Assembly: GCF_023333585.1 (NCBI RefSeq)
Contig: NZ_JAIQZN010000031.1
Location: 1 to 64,000, forward strand
Reading direction: 5' to 3'
DNA: 64,000 nucleotides
Origin: Argonema antarcticum A004/B2
GTDB taxonomy: Bacteria > Cyanobacteriota > Cyanobacteriia > Cyanobacteriales > Aerosakkonemataceae
Shown here: one piece after another, positions 44,938 to 54,625 of the stretch
Layout: each line of letters begins with the position of its first letter
Position numbering within the stretch: position 1 is the first letter of the stretch
Made by a program: the position numbers and the translations under genes
Notes under the pieces: generated by a model
The model's input: the letters and a program-made list of their open reading frames with translations, nothing else
What the model was told of the DNA's origin: nothing
Database searches by the model: none

Positions 44938-45210
44938 ATGAAAAAACAAAACAATCATTCGTTCGACATTTCAACATTTGGCAGAATTACTTACCGAATT
45001 TATCGAGGAAAACTTGCCATCTTGATTGAAGAAGGAGACAATCACCTAGATATATCATTTCCCATAAAAGATGGGAGATTATTCGTAATCCTTGGTTCTA
45101 TCAGAGCCGCTGTAGCTGAAGCTATGACCGATTACTTGGAAATAGAAGCCTACGCGGATGAGCCGCTTCTACTACTAAGTGGAGGTTTAGGCAAAAATGA
45201 GTTTAATTAA
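44938..45210 (+). CDS. Small unknown protein (90 aa)
   Basis: Beta-rich sequence (FGRITYRIYRGKLAILIEEG, FPIKDGRLFVILGSI) ending in a helix (AVAEAMTDYLEIEAYA). No family recognised. It lies between a terminator and the PRTRC-like genes and probably starts a separate transcript. Confidence 0.55.
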   Translation: MKKQNNHSFDISTFGRITYRIYRGKLAILIEEGDNHLDISFPIKDGRLFVILGSIRAAVAEAMTDYLEIEAYADEPLLLLSGGLGKNEFN

Positions 45211-45272
45211 CACCGATAAGGGGGGCTAACGCCCAGAAACACTATGACAATTTATTAAATAACACCGCTCAA

Positions 45273-45974
45273 ATGAAATGGTTAACACCAGAAGATGCAG
45301 TCGCCGCTGCTAATTTATCGGTAACGAGTGAAGAATTAATCGAATACACTCTTCAGTCAGAAGATGAAGAAACAATAGAGGAAAGATTTCAAAAAGTTAG
45401 GCTACTATTTGACCGCGCTCGCTGGCTGGCAAAAAAGCCTTATCTAGCTCTACTCTCGCCAGCTAAGGTCAAAAAACAAGTCGCTACTAAATCATCAACC
45501 TCTGCAAGCGATTCAGACTCAATAGATGATGAAAATTGGGCGGAGGAAGATGAAGAAAATGCTCTTTCTGAAACTGAAGAATCGAACAGTTTACAATCCG
45601 AACAACAAGAAGAACCTTATATCTTCGAGAAATGTACCGTCGAACTGCACTTGACATTTAAACCAGATGACGGTAATTCAGAGGGACGGATTGTAATCAT
45701 TTCCGCAAGCAGTCACGGCGACTTTCCTGTTAGTGAAAAGATAAGAGAGTCATCCTTGGGAGAATTAGCACCGCCTCTAAAAGAGCTACTGAAGGAACTT
45801 GTAGCAGATTTTCCCAATCGCCAGGTGCGGCGACAGATTGCTAATGCTCGAAACCAAAAGAAAAGAACCACTAATTCAAATAAACCCAGAAGCGAAGCAA
45901 GTAGCGCCACCGCGTCTACAACTTCTAAAGAGTCTAAAACTACCGGAACGCAACTAACATTATTTGGAATTTGA
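45273..45974 (+). CDS. PRTRC protein E-like (tentative)
   Basis: A 233-residue protein. The N-terminal 65 residues are helical, a highly acidic linker follows, then a beta domain (CTVELHLTFKPD, GRIVIISAS) with a helix resembling the PRTRC E region (LGELAPPLKELLKELV), and a basic tail ending QLTLFGI. It is 27 bp upstream of the Ubl gene. The E assignment rests mostly on position. Confidence 0.5.
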   Translation: MKWLTPEDAVAAANLSVTSEELIEYTLQSEDEETIEERFQKVRLLFDRARWLAKKPYLALLSPAKVKKQVATKSSTSASDSDSIDDENWAEEDEENALSETEESNSLQSEQQEEPYIFEKCTVELHLTFKPDDGNSEGRIVIISASSHGDFPVSEKIRESSLGELAPPLKELLKELVADFPNRQVRRQIANARNQKKRTTNSNKPRSEASSATASTTSKESKTTGTQLTLFGI

Positions 45975-46001
45975 ACAACAACCTACTTTTGAGAGAACAA
46001 A

Positions 46002-46199
46002 ATGACTTCAAAAAAGAAAGTGCTAATTTCCTTTGAGGGACAACAGCATCCTGTTGATGAGGATATAGCAAATGATGATAACGAACTGCGTAAATTGCTA
46101 ACAACTTATTACCCAGATTGCGCCAACGCTGACATCATTAGAAAACCTGGAGAACTGATTACAGTAGCCAAACGCAATGGTTCTAAAGGAGCAAGATAA
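46002..46199 (+). CDS. PRTRC protein C, ubiquitin-like (Prok_Ub)
   Basis: A 65-residue protein. The pattern KVLISFEGQQHPV, LRKLLTTYYPDCANADI, PGELITVAKRNGSKG matches PRTRC protein C, which Pfam groups with prokaryotic ubiquitin-like proteins (from memory). Two strands, a helix and two strands fit a beta-grasp. It ends NGSKGAR; related proteins often stop at TKG, so the last two residues could be a tail removed by the JAMM protein downstream. The next gene starts two bases later. Confidence 0.75.
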   Translation: MTSKKKVLISFEGQQHPVDEDIANDDNELRKLLTTYYPDCANADIIRKPGELITVAKRNGSKGAR

Positions 46200-46201
46200 T
46201 T

Positions 46202-46450
46202 ATGAAAATTACTCCTTTAGAATTTCTCATCAATGCGCCAGAAGAAGTCAATCCCGCACTTTTTATGTGTCGAAAATTGCAACGCTTGGAACTTTCGGGA
46301 GAACTCGATAGCGCGACTATGAAAGAAATGGCAAAAGCTATTGAGTTAGCTATTGAAAAAGGGACAGAGGATGTGAAAGCAGTTGAGCAAACTAAGGAAC
46401 GACTGTTAAATAGTCGTTCTGTAGCTGCGGCAGTTCCAATGGGGTTTTGA
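46202..46450 (+). CDS. Small unknown protein (82 aa) in the PRTRC cassette
   Basis: AAAGGAG lies upstream of the ATG. The product is helical (NPALFMCRKLQRLELSGEL, MKEMAKAIELAIEKG). It sits between the Ubl gene and a 270-residue gene with no gap, so it is probably a cassette partner. It could be a Ubl substrate or a regulator; I see no evidence for either. Confidence 0.55.
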   Translation: MKITPLEFLINAPEEVNPALFMCRKLQRLELSGELDSATMKEMAKAIELAIEKGTEDVKAVEQTKERLLNSRSVAAAVPMGF

Positions 46451-46451
46451 T

Positions 46452-47264
46452 ATGTCAGCAATTTGGAATGCTAAATCCGCTCTGCAAATATTACAGCAAT
46501 GTCAACCAATCATCGATTTTAAATCTGCCACCGATTATTTGTGGACTAAGCTGAATACTTATCAGCTACTTACTCTTTACCAAGAATTGTTTCCTTTAGA
46601 ATGGAAAAAAAGCCAATCCGAACTCTACTCTGAAGATGAAAATCACAGTCCGAAGGAGTTGGAGTTTATTTCGCTAGTTAGCGAACATTTATTTCCCATT
46701 GACGACATGATGATAGAGGGCGCTTATGAAGAACGTCTCTATCAAATTCCTGTCTCGCCTAAAGGAGTAGATTGGCAAGACCATGAAGAAGGAATTGAAG
46801 CATTGCGAAGTGGATGGCAGATATTACTGCCGCTTTCGCAATCAGGTCGATGGTGGTTGGAATCGGTAGCAGGTGATGAAGGGGAATCGTGGTATGAATG
46901 CACTTTTGGATACAGCTTGAAAGACATTGCACATCCCGAAAAAGCTGATTTCAAACTTCTCAAAAGATTAGCCAGTCGTGCTGCATTTCCCATCAGCGCT
47001 TTGCCTACAGCATTAGCACTCCTTGACTTAGAAACGGGCAATATTTGGCTAGACCAAAGTGTTTGCTGCGAAAGTTATTGGAATCGTAATTTTGAATCAA
47101 GACCTTGGACGATTGAAGAGATTAACTTCCTAACAACTGAATGGAAAAAAGCCCTTCAGTTACTAGATAAAGCTGACGAATTAATAGACTGGATTGAATC
47201 AGACCCAAATACCAATTTCTCGCAACTTTTAGCGTTATGGAATCTGACATTGCATCTGAAATAA
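46452..47264 (+). CDS. Unknown cassette protein, possibly PRTRC F-like
   Basis: A 270-residue protein. Tryptophan-rich segments (SAIWNAKSALQI, GRWWLESVAGDEGESWYE, NIWLDQSVCCESYWNR) alternate with helices. It overlaps the PRTRC B gene by 28 bp and the preceding gene ends one base before it. PRTRC F has a similar position in some plasmids, but I cannot confirm the family. Confidence 0.5.
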   Translation: MSAIWNAKSALQILQQCQPIIDFKSATDYLWTKLNTYQLLTLYQELFPLEWKKSQSELYSEDENHSPKELEFISLVSEHLFPIDDMMIEGAYEERLYQIPVSPKGVDWQDHEEGIEALRSGWQILLPLSQSGRWWLESVAGDEGESWYECTFGYSLKDIAHPEKADFKLLKRLASRAAFPISALPTALALLDLETGNIWLDQSVCCESYWNRNFESRPWTIEEINFLTTEWKKALQLLDKADELIDWIESDPNTNFSQLLALWNLTLHLK

Positions 47265-48015
47265 TTCGGGAGATACTGGAGGTTGCCCCCCGAAAATTGT
47301 CTGCTATTCAAGCCGAACTTCTCTTTATTGAGGGCGGTACTTACATTTTTCACTATCAATCGGGGGAGAGTTCCAAGTATAAATGTTTGTCTCCAGCAAC
47401 TCTGCGAGCAGCTTTTGCCAATACCCCGATTGATTCGGGTTGGATAAACCCAGAATTGGGGTTTTTTGTTGAGGTTACTCTCATGGACGTTTTAAACCGA
47501 TTGATTCGGGTTGGATAAACCCAGAATTGGGGATAGTACGTTGGGGAACTGGTAGCGCCGGGGAATGGACAATTAAATTCGTGCCACCTCAGAAACACAA
47601 AATAAATTTATTGGAATCAAAGCACTTGGTTCCTTTACCAGCAATGGTGTTTTTGGGGTTGAAATCTGATTACTGGGTTTGGGCAATTAAAGGCTCGAAA
47701 TTTGACCCGGAAGCAGAAGCTTTTCACGTTCCGCTGCCTAATGTATATTTGCATTCCTATCAACCCTGTGGACGCATCTGCTGGGGAGATAATAAACCAC
47801 CTCTAGCTTCACCCAATACGATTACAAAAGCTTGGGAATTGTTTATCTCTAGTCCTTTCAACGGGCATTTAAGTGACGGCAAATCTAGGGCGCAACCCAG
47901 TGATGTGCGCGTGCAGATACAAAAGGCAGTTAAACGTTCATCTTACCCAGTTAAAGATTTAATTAGCACGAACCAAACAATTGCCAAATTAGTTGCAGCC
48001 ATAACTGATGATTGA
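47237..48015 (+). pseudogene. PRTRC protein B (E2-like, Prok-E2 family), interrupted by a 71-bp insertion
   Basis: The first frame (47237-47518, 93 residues) and the second (47527-48015, 162 residues) are the two parts of one PRTRC B protein. The join should read AFANTPIDSGW...IVRWGTGSAGEW, as in the family. A 71-bp segment flanked by 36-bp direct repeats (47426-47461, 47497-47532) shifts the frame by two; removing one repeat unit restores an unbroken frame of 235 residues, the family's usual size. PRTRC B is grouped with prokaryotic E2-like proteins. A TTG at 47527 could start the C-terminal part alone. Confidence 0.8.
47426..47532. repeat. 36-bp direct repeats flanking a 35-bp unique segment
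   Basis: Two exact copies (47426-47461 and 47497-47532) surround 47462-47496. Both copies contain GATTCGGGTTGGATAAACC. The repeat period is 71 bp. The unique segment has no evident counterpart nearby. Confidence 0.9.
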
Positions 48016-48739
48016 ACTAGCAAACCTGAATCCATACAACCTAGAATTGGTCGATTATAAGATTATCAAACTCGGAAACAATCTGCCGCCTCATTCTAGC
48101 AGTATGTTTGAGTATCTGATTGGAAGCAATGGCATCTTTGCTAGAGCGGTTAGACCGGGATTAGAAGTAATAATTCCGGTGGAACTTTTTACCGCGTCAA
48201 TCAGAGGATTAGAACCAATTGAACCTTTAGTCCGATTAACTCCCGGACGAATTCCTCAGCAGATACTCATCCAAATGTGGAAGGAAAGTTGTATCGCAGC
48301 GCTTGCAGAACCGCCGTTAGAAATCACTTTCCACATTCATCACGTTCAAGAGCAATGGCAACTTGTAATTCCAGAGCAAACGCAAAGTTCTGGTCAATGC
48401 AGAGCGACAGAATACGGTTTAGATTCCTCATACATTAATGCCACTGTAGAGGTACATTCGCACAATCGGATGGCGGCTTTCTTCTCTGGTGCAGATGATG
48501 CAGATGAAGGGGGTTTTCGCATTTTCGCAGTTTTAGGGAAAGTGACTGAATCGAGTGCTGAAATTATTTGCCGAGTGGGAGTTTATCGGCAATTCTGGCA
48601 CGTTCCGGCTGACTGGATATTTGAATTGCCTAGTTTTATTGTAGATGTCACAGTTGGCGGAGAAAAAGACGATTTGATTTCTAATTTTTACTCCTGTTCT
48701 GTTGCGCCATCTTTGTTAGATGACCCTATCGAATTGTAA
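48008..48739 (+). CDS. PRTRC protein A, JAMM/JAB peptidase
   Basis: A 243-residue protein. The C-terminal half has EVHSHNRMAAFFSGADD, an exact HxHx7Sx2D JAMM motif (H150, H152, S160, D163). JAMM proteins remove ubiquitin or process Ubl precursors. The N-terminal domain is typical of PRTRC A. The start overlaps the PRTRC B end by 8 bp, and the E1-like gene follows 22 bp later. Confidence 0.85.
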   Translation: MIELANLNPYNLELVDYKIIKLGNNLPPHSSSMFEYLIGSNGIFARAVRPGLEVIIPVELFTASIRGLEPIEPLVRLTPGRIPQQILIQMWKESCIAALAEPPLEITFHIHHVQEQWQLVIPEQTQSSGQCRATEYGLDSSYINATVEVHSHNRMAAFFSGADDADEGGFRIFAVLGKVTESSAEIICRVGVYRQFWHVPADWIFELPSFIVDVTVGGEKDDLISNFYSCSVAPSLLDDPIEL

Positions 48740-48761
48740 ACAACATTTGGAGATTTACCCC

Positions 48762-49592
48762 ATGTTTAATTATGATTATTTGTCAGCTTCACCTTTGATT
48801 ATCAGACAAACCGATTCGATTGACTTTTGGCTAATTGGGGCGGGAGGAACTGGTTCTTGGCTGTCTTACCATATTGCACGACTGGCACGGAGTTTGGGCA
48901 AGTCGGGGAAGAAGGTGCAATTTGCGATCGCAGATCCCGATATAGTTGAAGAAGCCAACATCAGCAGGCAGGCTTTCTGCGACAAGGAAATTGGACTGCC
49001 CAAGGCGCAGGCTCTAGCTTTGAGATACTCTATAGCTTGGGGAGTGGACGCGACGGCTTTTGTGCAGGAATTTGACCCCAAGTTGATTCGCTATGCCTAC
49101 GACAAGCTGACTATCCTGGTAGGGTGCGTGGATACGGCAGCCGGGAGAGCGGCTATTAACCAGGTTCTTGAGTTAAACCAATTTTACAGCCGTTCTGAAA
49201 TCCCTTGCGTGTGGTATTTGGATTGCGGGAATCATGCCGCAGCCGGACAAATCTTGCTGGGCAGTTCTTTGGAAACTGACCCGGAGTTCTATAATTTTGG
49301 AGGGCTGGGATGCGCGAGGCTACCATCTCCGATGCTTCAGGCTCCTGACCTTTTGAAACCGAAGCCAGAAGAGTTGACAAATAACCTATCTTGTGCTGAG
49401 ATGGTAATGCTGAACTTGCAGAGCGAGAGCGTGAATGTTCGGGTGGCGGCTGAGGCGGCGGATTACCTGTACCGGATGGCTGCGGGGAATCTTAAGCGGT
49501 TTGCGACCTATTTTGATTTGGAGAGTGGGACAGCGCGATCGCTCTGCATTACCCAGCAGTGTATATGGAAAGCGTTTAAGCCCAACTCTTGA
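48762..49592 (+). CDS. PRTRC ThiF-like E1 activating enzyme
   Basis: A 276-residue protein from the ATG at 48762 (GGAG upstream); the frame is open from 48720. The nucleotide-binding loop is LIGAGGTGS (24-32), then ADPDIVEEANISRQ, and VGCVDTAAGR. These are the E1/ThiF signatures for adenylating a Ubl C-terminus. A cysteine in WYLDCGNHAAAGQ could take the thioester. It completes a set of Ubl, E2-like, JAMM and E1-like genes. Confidence 0.88.
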   Translation: MFNYDYLSASPLIIRQTDSIDFWLIGAGGTGSWLSYHIARLARSLGKSGKKVQFAIADPDIVEEANISRQAFCDKEIGLPKAQALALRYSIAWGVDATAFVQEFDPKLIRYAYDKLTILVGCVDTAAGRAAINQVLELNQFYSRSEIPCVWYLDCGNHAAAGQILLGSSLETDPEFYNFGGLGCARLPSPMLQAPDLLKPKPEELTNNLSCAEMVMLNLQSESVNVRVAAEAADYLYRMAAGNLKRFATYFDLESGTARSLCITQQCIWKAFKPNS

Positions 49593-49797
49593 TATTACCT
49601 GAACTAAGTAGTTGGACAAAAGTAAACGATACTGTGTAAACTTTTGTAAAAGTCCCGTAATCCCCGGCAACACGCTGATTGAGCATAAAACAACGCAAGT
49701 TATCCTTGATTTTCTATTCTTGATTAAAAGCATCATTTCTAGGAAAATAGGAATTGATAAATTTAGGTGTACCTCAGCTTTTGTGACAAGAAAACCT

Positions 49798-50175
49798 ATG
49801 GATATTGAATCAATTAAAGTAACTTCCGAAGAAATTGCTCAATTTCGGACTGAATTGGCAGGTTATGCCAGTGCGATCGCGGCATTGGATGTCATCGAAG
49901 AAGAATGTGAGGGGTATCTGGAAGATGCTATCCCATTGTTACTAATGCGAGAAACCAGCACTGAAGCTGATAGATCGCTTAGTGATTTATTGGAAAAATG
50001 CCGTAAGTTTATTTGTCAGGAGGAAGTTAGAGAAGCTCTGGAATCAGGAATGATTGCACCCGCAATAGAGCCGATTTCAATGGGGGCTGGTATTCCTCCG
50101 GGTGTAGCAACGGCGATCGGTATTTGTGCTTTTAAATTGGGAATGAAGAAGGTTTGTGCTGATTGTGCTGACTAA
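49798..50175 (+). CDS. Unknown acidic protein (125 aa)
   Basis: I start at the ATG at 49798 because translation from 49612 gives non-protein-like sequence first. The protein has an acidic helical part (ALDVIEEECEGYLEDAIPLLLMRE), then a Gly/Pro segment (ISMGAGIPPGVATAIG) and ends CADCAD. It overlaps the end of the convergent CHAT gene by 4 bp. Function unknown. Confidence 0.6.
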   Translation: MDIESIKVTSEEIAQFRTELAGYASAIAALDVIEEECEGYLEDAIPLLLMRETSTEADRSLSDLLEKCRKFICQEEVREALESGMIAPAIEPISMGAGIPPGVATAIGICAFKLGMKKVCADCAD

Positions 50176-53100
50176 ATCCCTGTAGCTGTAAAACCTGCCC
50201 AGTAGTAGGGATTGGCAAAGGGATGGGGTTGGCGTTGTCTGATTTGTTTCAATGATTCTTGATATATTGTGCGCTGTCCTGGTCGCAGTGGAGCAAGATA
50301 TTTGTCTATTTGCGATTGATATTGCTCCAGAAATTCGTCTAATTTCTCAATGGTTAAATTCTGCAACCAATCTTGAGCTTCTTTGAGGGCAACTGCTACG
50401 GAAATGTTGAGATTAACATCGAATAAAATCTCATAAAATTTAATCATCAAGAATGAAGTTGATAAATCATTGACTGTCCACAAACTACTGACAACGCTTG
50501 GACTTCCGGCAAATAGAAAACCACTGGGCAAACCAATATATTCATCGCTGATAGACTTGGGATCGATTAATCCGGTTTCGCAAGCGGAAAGGGTGACAAG
50601 GCGACATTGATTGAGGCGAAGTTCAAAGATTTCGCCTAATGTTAAGGGTTCTTGATTCGCTAAAAATAAGGCTGATTTAAGGGGATTATTGGGGTTAAAG
50701 CCTCCATGACAGGAGAAATGATGGCAGTGGTTATTTGAGGATTTTAAGTGAGTGATAATGGTGTTTTTGGTGGCGTTATCTTTGGCAATAATTTGGCTTT
50801 CAGTAAAGAAGTTTGAGAGGATATTAACTTCTAGGTCGGTGTAAAGTAAGTCTTTAGTTGGGTTTTGGATGGCAAACAGTTTATTAAAGTCGGAATGGTG
50901 GAAACTTTGGGCGATTTGTAATAGTTGGCAACTGGGAGCGTATTGTACGCCATTGGGGAATAAATCGTGTAAATCTTGAGCATTTGCTCCTGCCCCAAAC
51001 TTCAAAATGTGGGAGTTAGAGATGGGGAAGGCGTGTAAGGGTAAAATATGTAAAAACCAATGGGGAATAATAATTAAGCGTTTACAAGTATAGGGAATGA
51101 GGGCAAGAATATCATTAATATTTAGGATGTCGGCAAAGGTTTGGAGGAGGTTAGAAAGTTGATTAATCCATTCTGTCTTGCCTGTTTCGGAGTAGTAAAG
51201 CTCCACATAATTAATGATCGCATCACCTAATTGATTTCTCTCATCTTCTGAAGATTGCCAAACTTTAATATCTCCATTAGCAGATACCACAAAGGCTAAT
51301 ATTTTCTCGCCTGTGATATACCACTGTAGCAAACAGGTTTCTGCATCGGTTAAAGCCTTAATCTTTGTAAATGGGATCGGCTCAACTTTTTGAGTAAGGC
51401 TAAAAAGAGGATCAATCGGTTTAATTTCTCTCTCAATAAAGCTATCTAATTCTTGTTGATATTGCTTTAGATAATTTTGATCTTGAACATAGGGGGTTAG
51501 GTTATCACTACGCATCAACTTTTGATTAATGCTTTGACTTTGTAAGCTCATTTTTTCGTTAACGACTTTTTGCTTTAATTCATTTAATTGCTCAATAATT
51601 TCTTGACTAACACCCTGGGGTTGTAGGTTTTTCTGGGTCATTAATTCGACAAGGTTACGCCCTTTACTGCGTTCAATATATTCTAAGGCTTTCTCTGGTT
51701 GATTAAGATTAAGATGTGCTTGTACAATGCCATGAAAAATATCAATAGCATTAGATAAAACTTCTTGGCGACTTTGGGGATTAAGGGCTTCTAAACGGGC
51801 ATTTTCTACGGCTTTAATGGCGACATGATAGGCTTCTGTGGCGGGTTGCCATTGTTTTTCAGTGTAGTATAAAATGGCTAAATTACGGGCAGTTAGCAAA
51901 CAATCTAAAGGAGTATCTTCTATTGTGCGAATTTTTAAAGCATTGTGATAAAACTTGATTGCTTGCTTTAGATTGTTAGCTTTATCCCCTTTAATTCTGA
52001 AAAGGTAAGCATTACCAAGATTATTTTGCGTGCTTGCCCAATCTTGGGGGAAGTTATCAAAAGTTCTAACTTTTAGAGATTCGGTATAAGCCACGATTGC
52101 TCGTTCTAAATTGTCAGTTTTATCCCCTTTAATTCTGAAAAAGTAAGCATTACCTAAATTATCTTGTGTACTTGCCCAATCTTGAGGAAAACCATCCAAA
52201 GTCCTGACTTTCAATGCTTCTTCAAAACATATAATCGCTTGTTCTAAATTATCAGCTTTATTCCCTCTAATTCTTTGACAGTAAGCACCACCTAAATTGC
52301 TATTTGTTATTGCCCAATCTTGAGGGAAATCATCCAACGTCCTGACTTTCAATGCTTTTTTAAAACATATAATTGCTTGTTCTAAATTATCAGCTTTATC
52401 CCCTCTAAGTCTCTCTGAGTAAGCAACAGCAAGATTATTTTGTGTATTTGCCCAATCTGGGGGAAAAGCATCCAAAGTTCTAACTTTCAATGCTTCTTGA
52501 TAACATATAATCGCTTGTTCTAAATTATCAGCTTTATCCCTCTAATTCTGTTTGAGTAAGCAACAGCTAAATTGTGTTTTGTGGTTGCCCAATCTGGGGG
52601 AAAAGCATCCAAAGTTCTAACTTTCAACGCTTCTTGATAACAGATAATAGCTCGTTCTAAATTATCGGCTTTATTTCCTGTAATTCTATTTGAATAAGCA
52701 TTACCAAGATTATTTTGCGTGCTTGCCCAATCTGGGGGAAAAGAATCAAAAGTCCTAACTTTCAATGCTTCTTTAAAACAGATAATAGCCTGCTCTAAAT
52801 TATCAGCTTTATTACCTCTAATTCTGTTTGAGTAAGCAACAGCTAAATTGTGTTTTGTCCCTGCCCAATCTTGGGAAAATGACTCAAAAGTCAATACATT
52901 CAGTGCTTTTTTATTATAAATGATCGCTTGTTCTAAATTATCAGCTTTATCCCCTCTAATTCTGTTTGAATAGACATTAGCAAGATTACTTATTATCTTA
53001 GCCCAATCATGAGGGAATAATTCAAAAGTTAGCACCTTCAGAGATTCTTGATAATAGATAATCGCTTGTTCTAAATTATCAGCTTTATCCCCTCTAATTC

Positions 53101-53722
53101 TTTTTGAATAAGCAATAGCAAGATTAGTTTGTAATATTGCCCAATCTTGGCGAAATTTTTCAAATGTTAATATCCTTAAGGCTATTTGATATCCTATAAT
53201 AGCAAGTTCTATGTTATTGGCAATGCTGCCGAGAGAATATTGTTCAATTAAGCTACTAAAATCAAAAATAACATCAGCAATATATTCAGATTCTTTTGGA
53301 GCAACGGATGATAGAGTATTTTTTGCCCAACTATCCAGAATTTGTATTAAATTATCATTTAATTTATCAAGATTTTGCGCCCAAAAGGGATAAATCACTT
53401 GAGGATCAGGATTTTCTGAAACTTTTTGTAATATCTCCATCAAGAAATTGAAATAGTCTTGAGGGGTGTTTGCGCTTTCAGTTGGGTTGTTATCCAATAA
53501 CCCTAATGCTTGTGCTAACTGTTGCGCTATATTCATTAACCATTGTGCGTCATTTTCCCTTCCTGCTCTCTCAAGTTGTCGTGCTACCCCTATCATTACC
53601 TCGATCAATCCCTGATCCAATAATTCCTCATTTTCCTGTAAAATTCGGGGTTCATCGCCTTCATTGCAGGATAATAATTGATCAATCAGGTTTAGGTAAG
53701 CTTGGGTGCGTTGTTCATTCAT
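50172..53722 (-). pseudogene. TPR-CHAT protease protein with a 1-bp frameshift
   Basis: Two frames, 52520-53722 (400 residues) and 50172-52490 (772), make one protein of about 1183 residues. The N-terminus is helical, followed by about nine 46-residue TPR-like units (ADNLEQAIICFKEALKVRT). The C-terminal CHAT domain has HHFSCHGGF and LVTLSACETGL, the caspase-like His/Cys pair. The frame breaks where one repeat has CCC in place of the CCCC of its neighbours (52538-52541), so a single base is missing. CHAT-TPR proteins act as proteases in several defence systems. Confidence 0.8.
51960..53200. repeat. Tandem 138-bp repeats within the TPR-CHAT gene
   Basis: Units of 138 bp encode near-identical 46-residue TPR modules. 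The spacing of the GCCCAATC block between 52451 and 52588 is 137 instead of 138, locating the lost base. Confidence 0.75.
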
Positions 53723-53748
53723 GGGTTGGATAACCTCAAAATAGATTT

Positions 53749-53883
53749 TTAATCCCAGACAGTTTTTACTTCCGAAAAATCCGGTAACTTTTCATCTGTT
53801 GCAATCAGGATAGCTTGGTAGTAACTCGCTGTTGCTGCGATAATGCAATGATAAACATCCCCATTTTCAGATAAATTCAGCAT
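53749..53883 (-). pseudogene. PIN-domain toxin remnant
   Basis: A 44-residue frame reads DVYHCIIAATASYYQAILIATDEKLPDF and KTVWD. This is the C-terminal end of a PIN domain (acidic D in the ATDE loop). The N-terminal part with the first acidic residues is missing, cut off by the transposase scrap to the right. Confidence 0.6.
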
Positions 53884-53960
53884 TTTTTGAAAAAAATCCA
53901 GACCTTGTTTTGTGATAAATTAGCCACAAGCGATCAACCATTGCATCATCGACAGCGACC

Positions 53961-54122
53961 ATGTACAGAAAAGTTGAGCCAGTGGCCGCTAGAGCGGCAG
54001 AATTTGAACTGCCGAATGGCTGCAAGCTGGCAGAAGACAACCGTTGGGTAATGATGGCCCAGCTAATCCCGTGGTCATTTTTGTGCTTTTTTGTGTCAAT
54101 TTTTCCACTCTACTCTTTTTAG
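53961..54122 (+). mobile_element. 5' scrap of an IS1182-type transposase gene
   Basis: From the ATG at 53961 the frame reads MYRKVEPVAARAAEFELP, NGCKLAEDNRWVMMAQLIPW, the recognisable N-terminus of an ISNCY/IS1182-like transposase, then diverges after 39 residues and stops at 54122. Only the start of the gene remains; no inverted repeats are found. Confidence 0.65.
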
Positions 54123-54298
54123 AGCCTTACTGATTATTAAAAGTTATCTTTGGACGGGGATTGACCGATCTCAATTTATATATCTGAGGGCTTGATTCCT
54201 TCTGTCATTTTGACTCATGCGATCGCAAACTTATTCAGCAAGCCCTATGTAGTATATGTAGAGTCAGCCTGAACTCTCTTATCAAAATCCATATTCTC

Positions 54299-54622
54299 TC
54301 ATTTTGCGATCGCGTAACGTGCCGTCAGGCGTATCGTTCTCCCCGGTCTGTCCATCAAATCCGCCGGAGCGCTACTGGGACGCACAAACGGGTATTTATC
54401 CTCATCCTCCGGCCCGATCGCCAACTCCACCAACCCAGTATCCTCATCTTCAAACAAAACCGGACTAACCATCGCATCAACCTTTAGATCCATTTCAATC
54501 ACCTCAAAAACACTTCCAACGGTCAACACTTGACCGCATTTCAACCTGCTAACGCTTAGATAGTCCCACCATACCTTTTCACCAATTCCTATTCTAACAC
54601 TTCCAATATTAGGAGAAATCAA
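54299..54622 (-). CDS. Unknown small protein divergent from the polymerase-like gene
   Basis: The TTG at 54622 avoids overlap with the plus-strand gene; the frame is open from 54745. About 107 residues with beta-rich sequence (KVWWDYLSVSRLKCGQVLTVG, SPVLFEDEDTGLVELAIG). It has no recognised family. The divergent start three bases from the polymerase-like gene suggests a shared regulatory region, if it is real. Confidence 0.45.
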   Translation of the reverse strand: MISPNIGSVRIGIGEKVWWDYLSVSRLKCGQVLTVGSVFEVIEMDLKVDAMVSPVLFEDEDTGLVELAIGPEDEDKYPFVRPSSAPADLMDRPGRTIRLTARYAIAK

Positions 54623-54625
54623 CTC

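Noticed and set aside
47237-47518. A separate 93-residue gene before a 162-residue gene
   Set aside because: The two frames form one PRTRC B protein once the 71-bp unit is removed.
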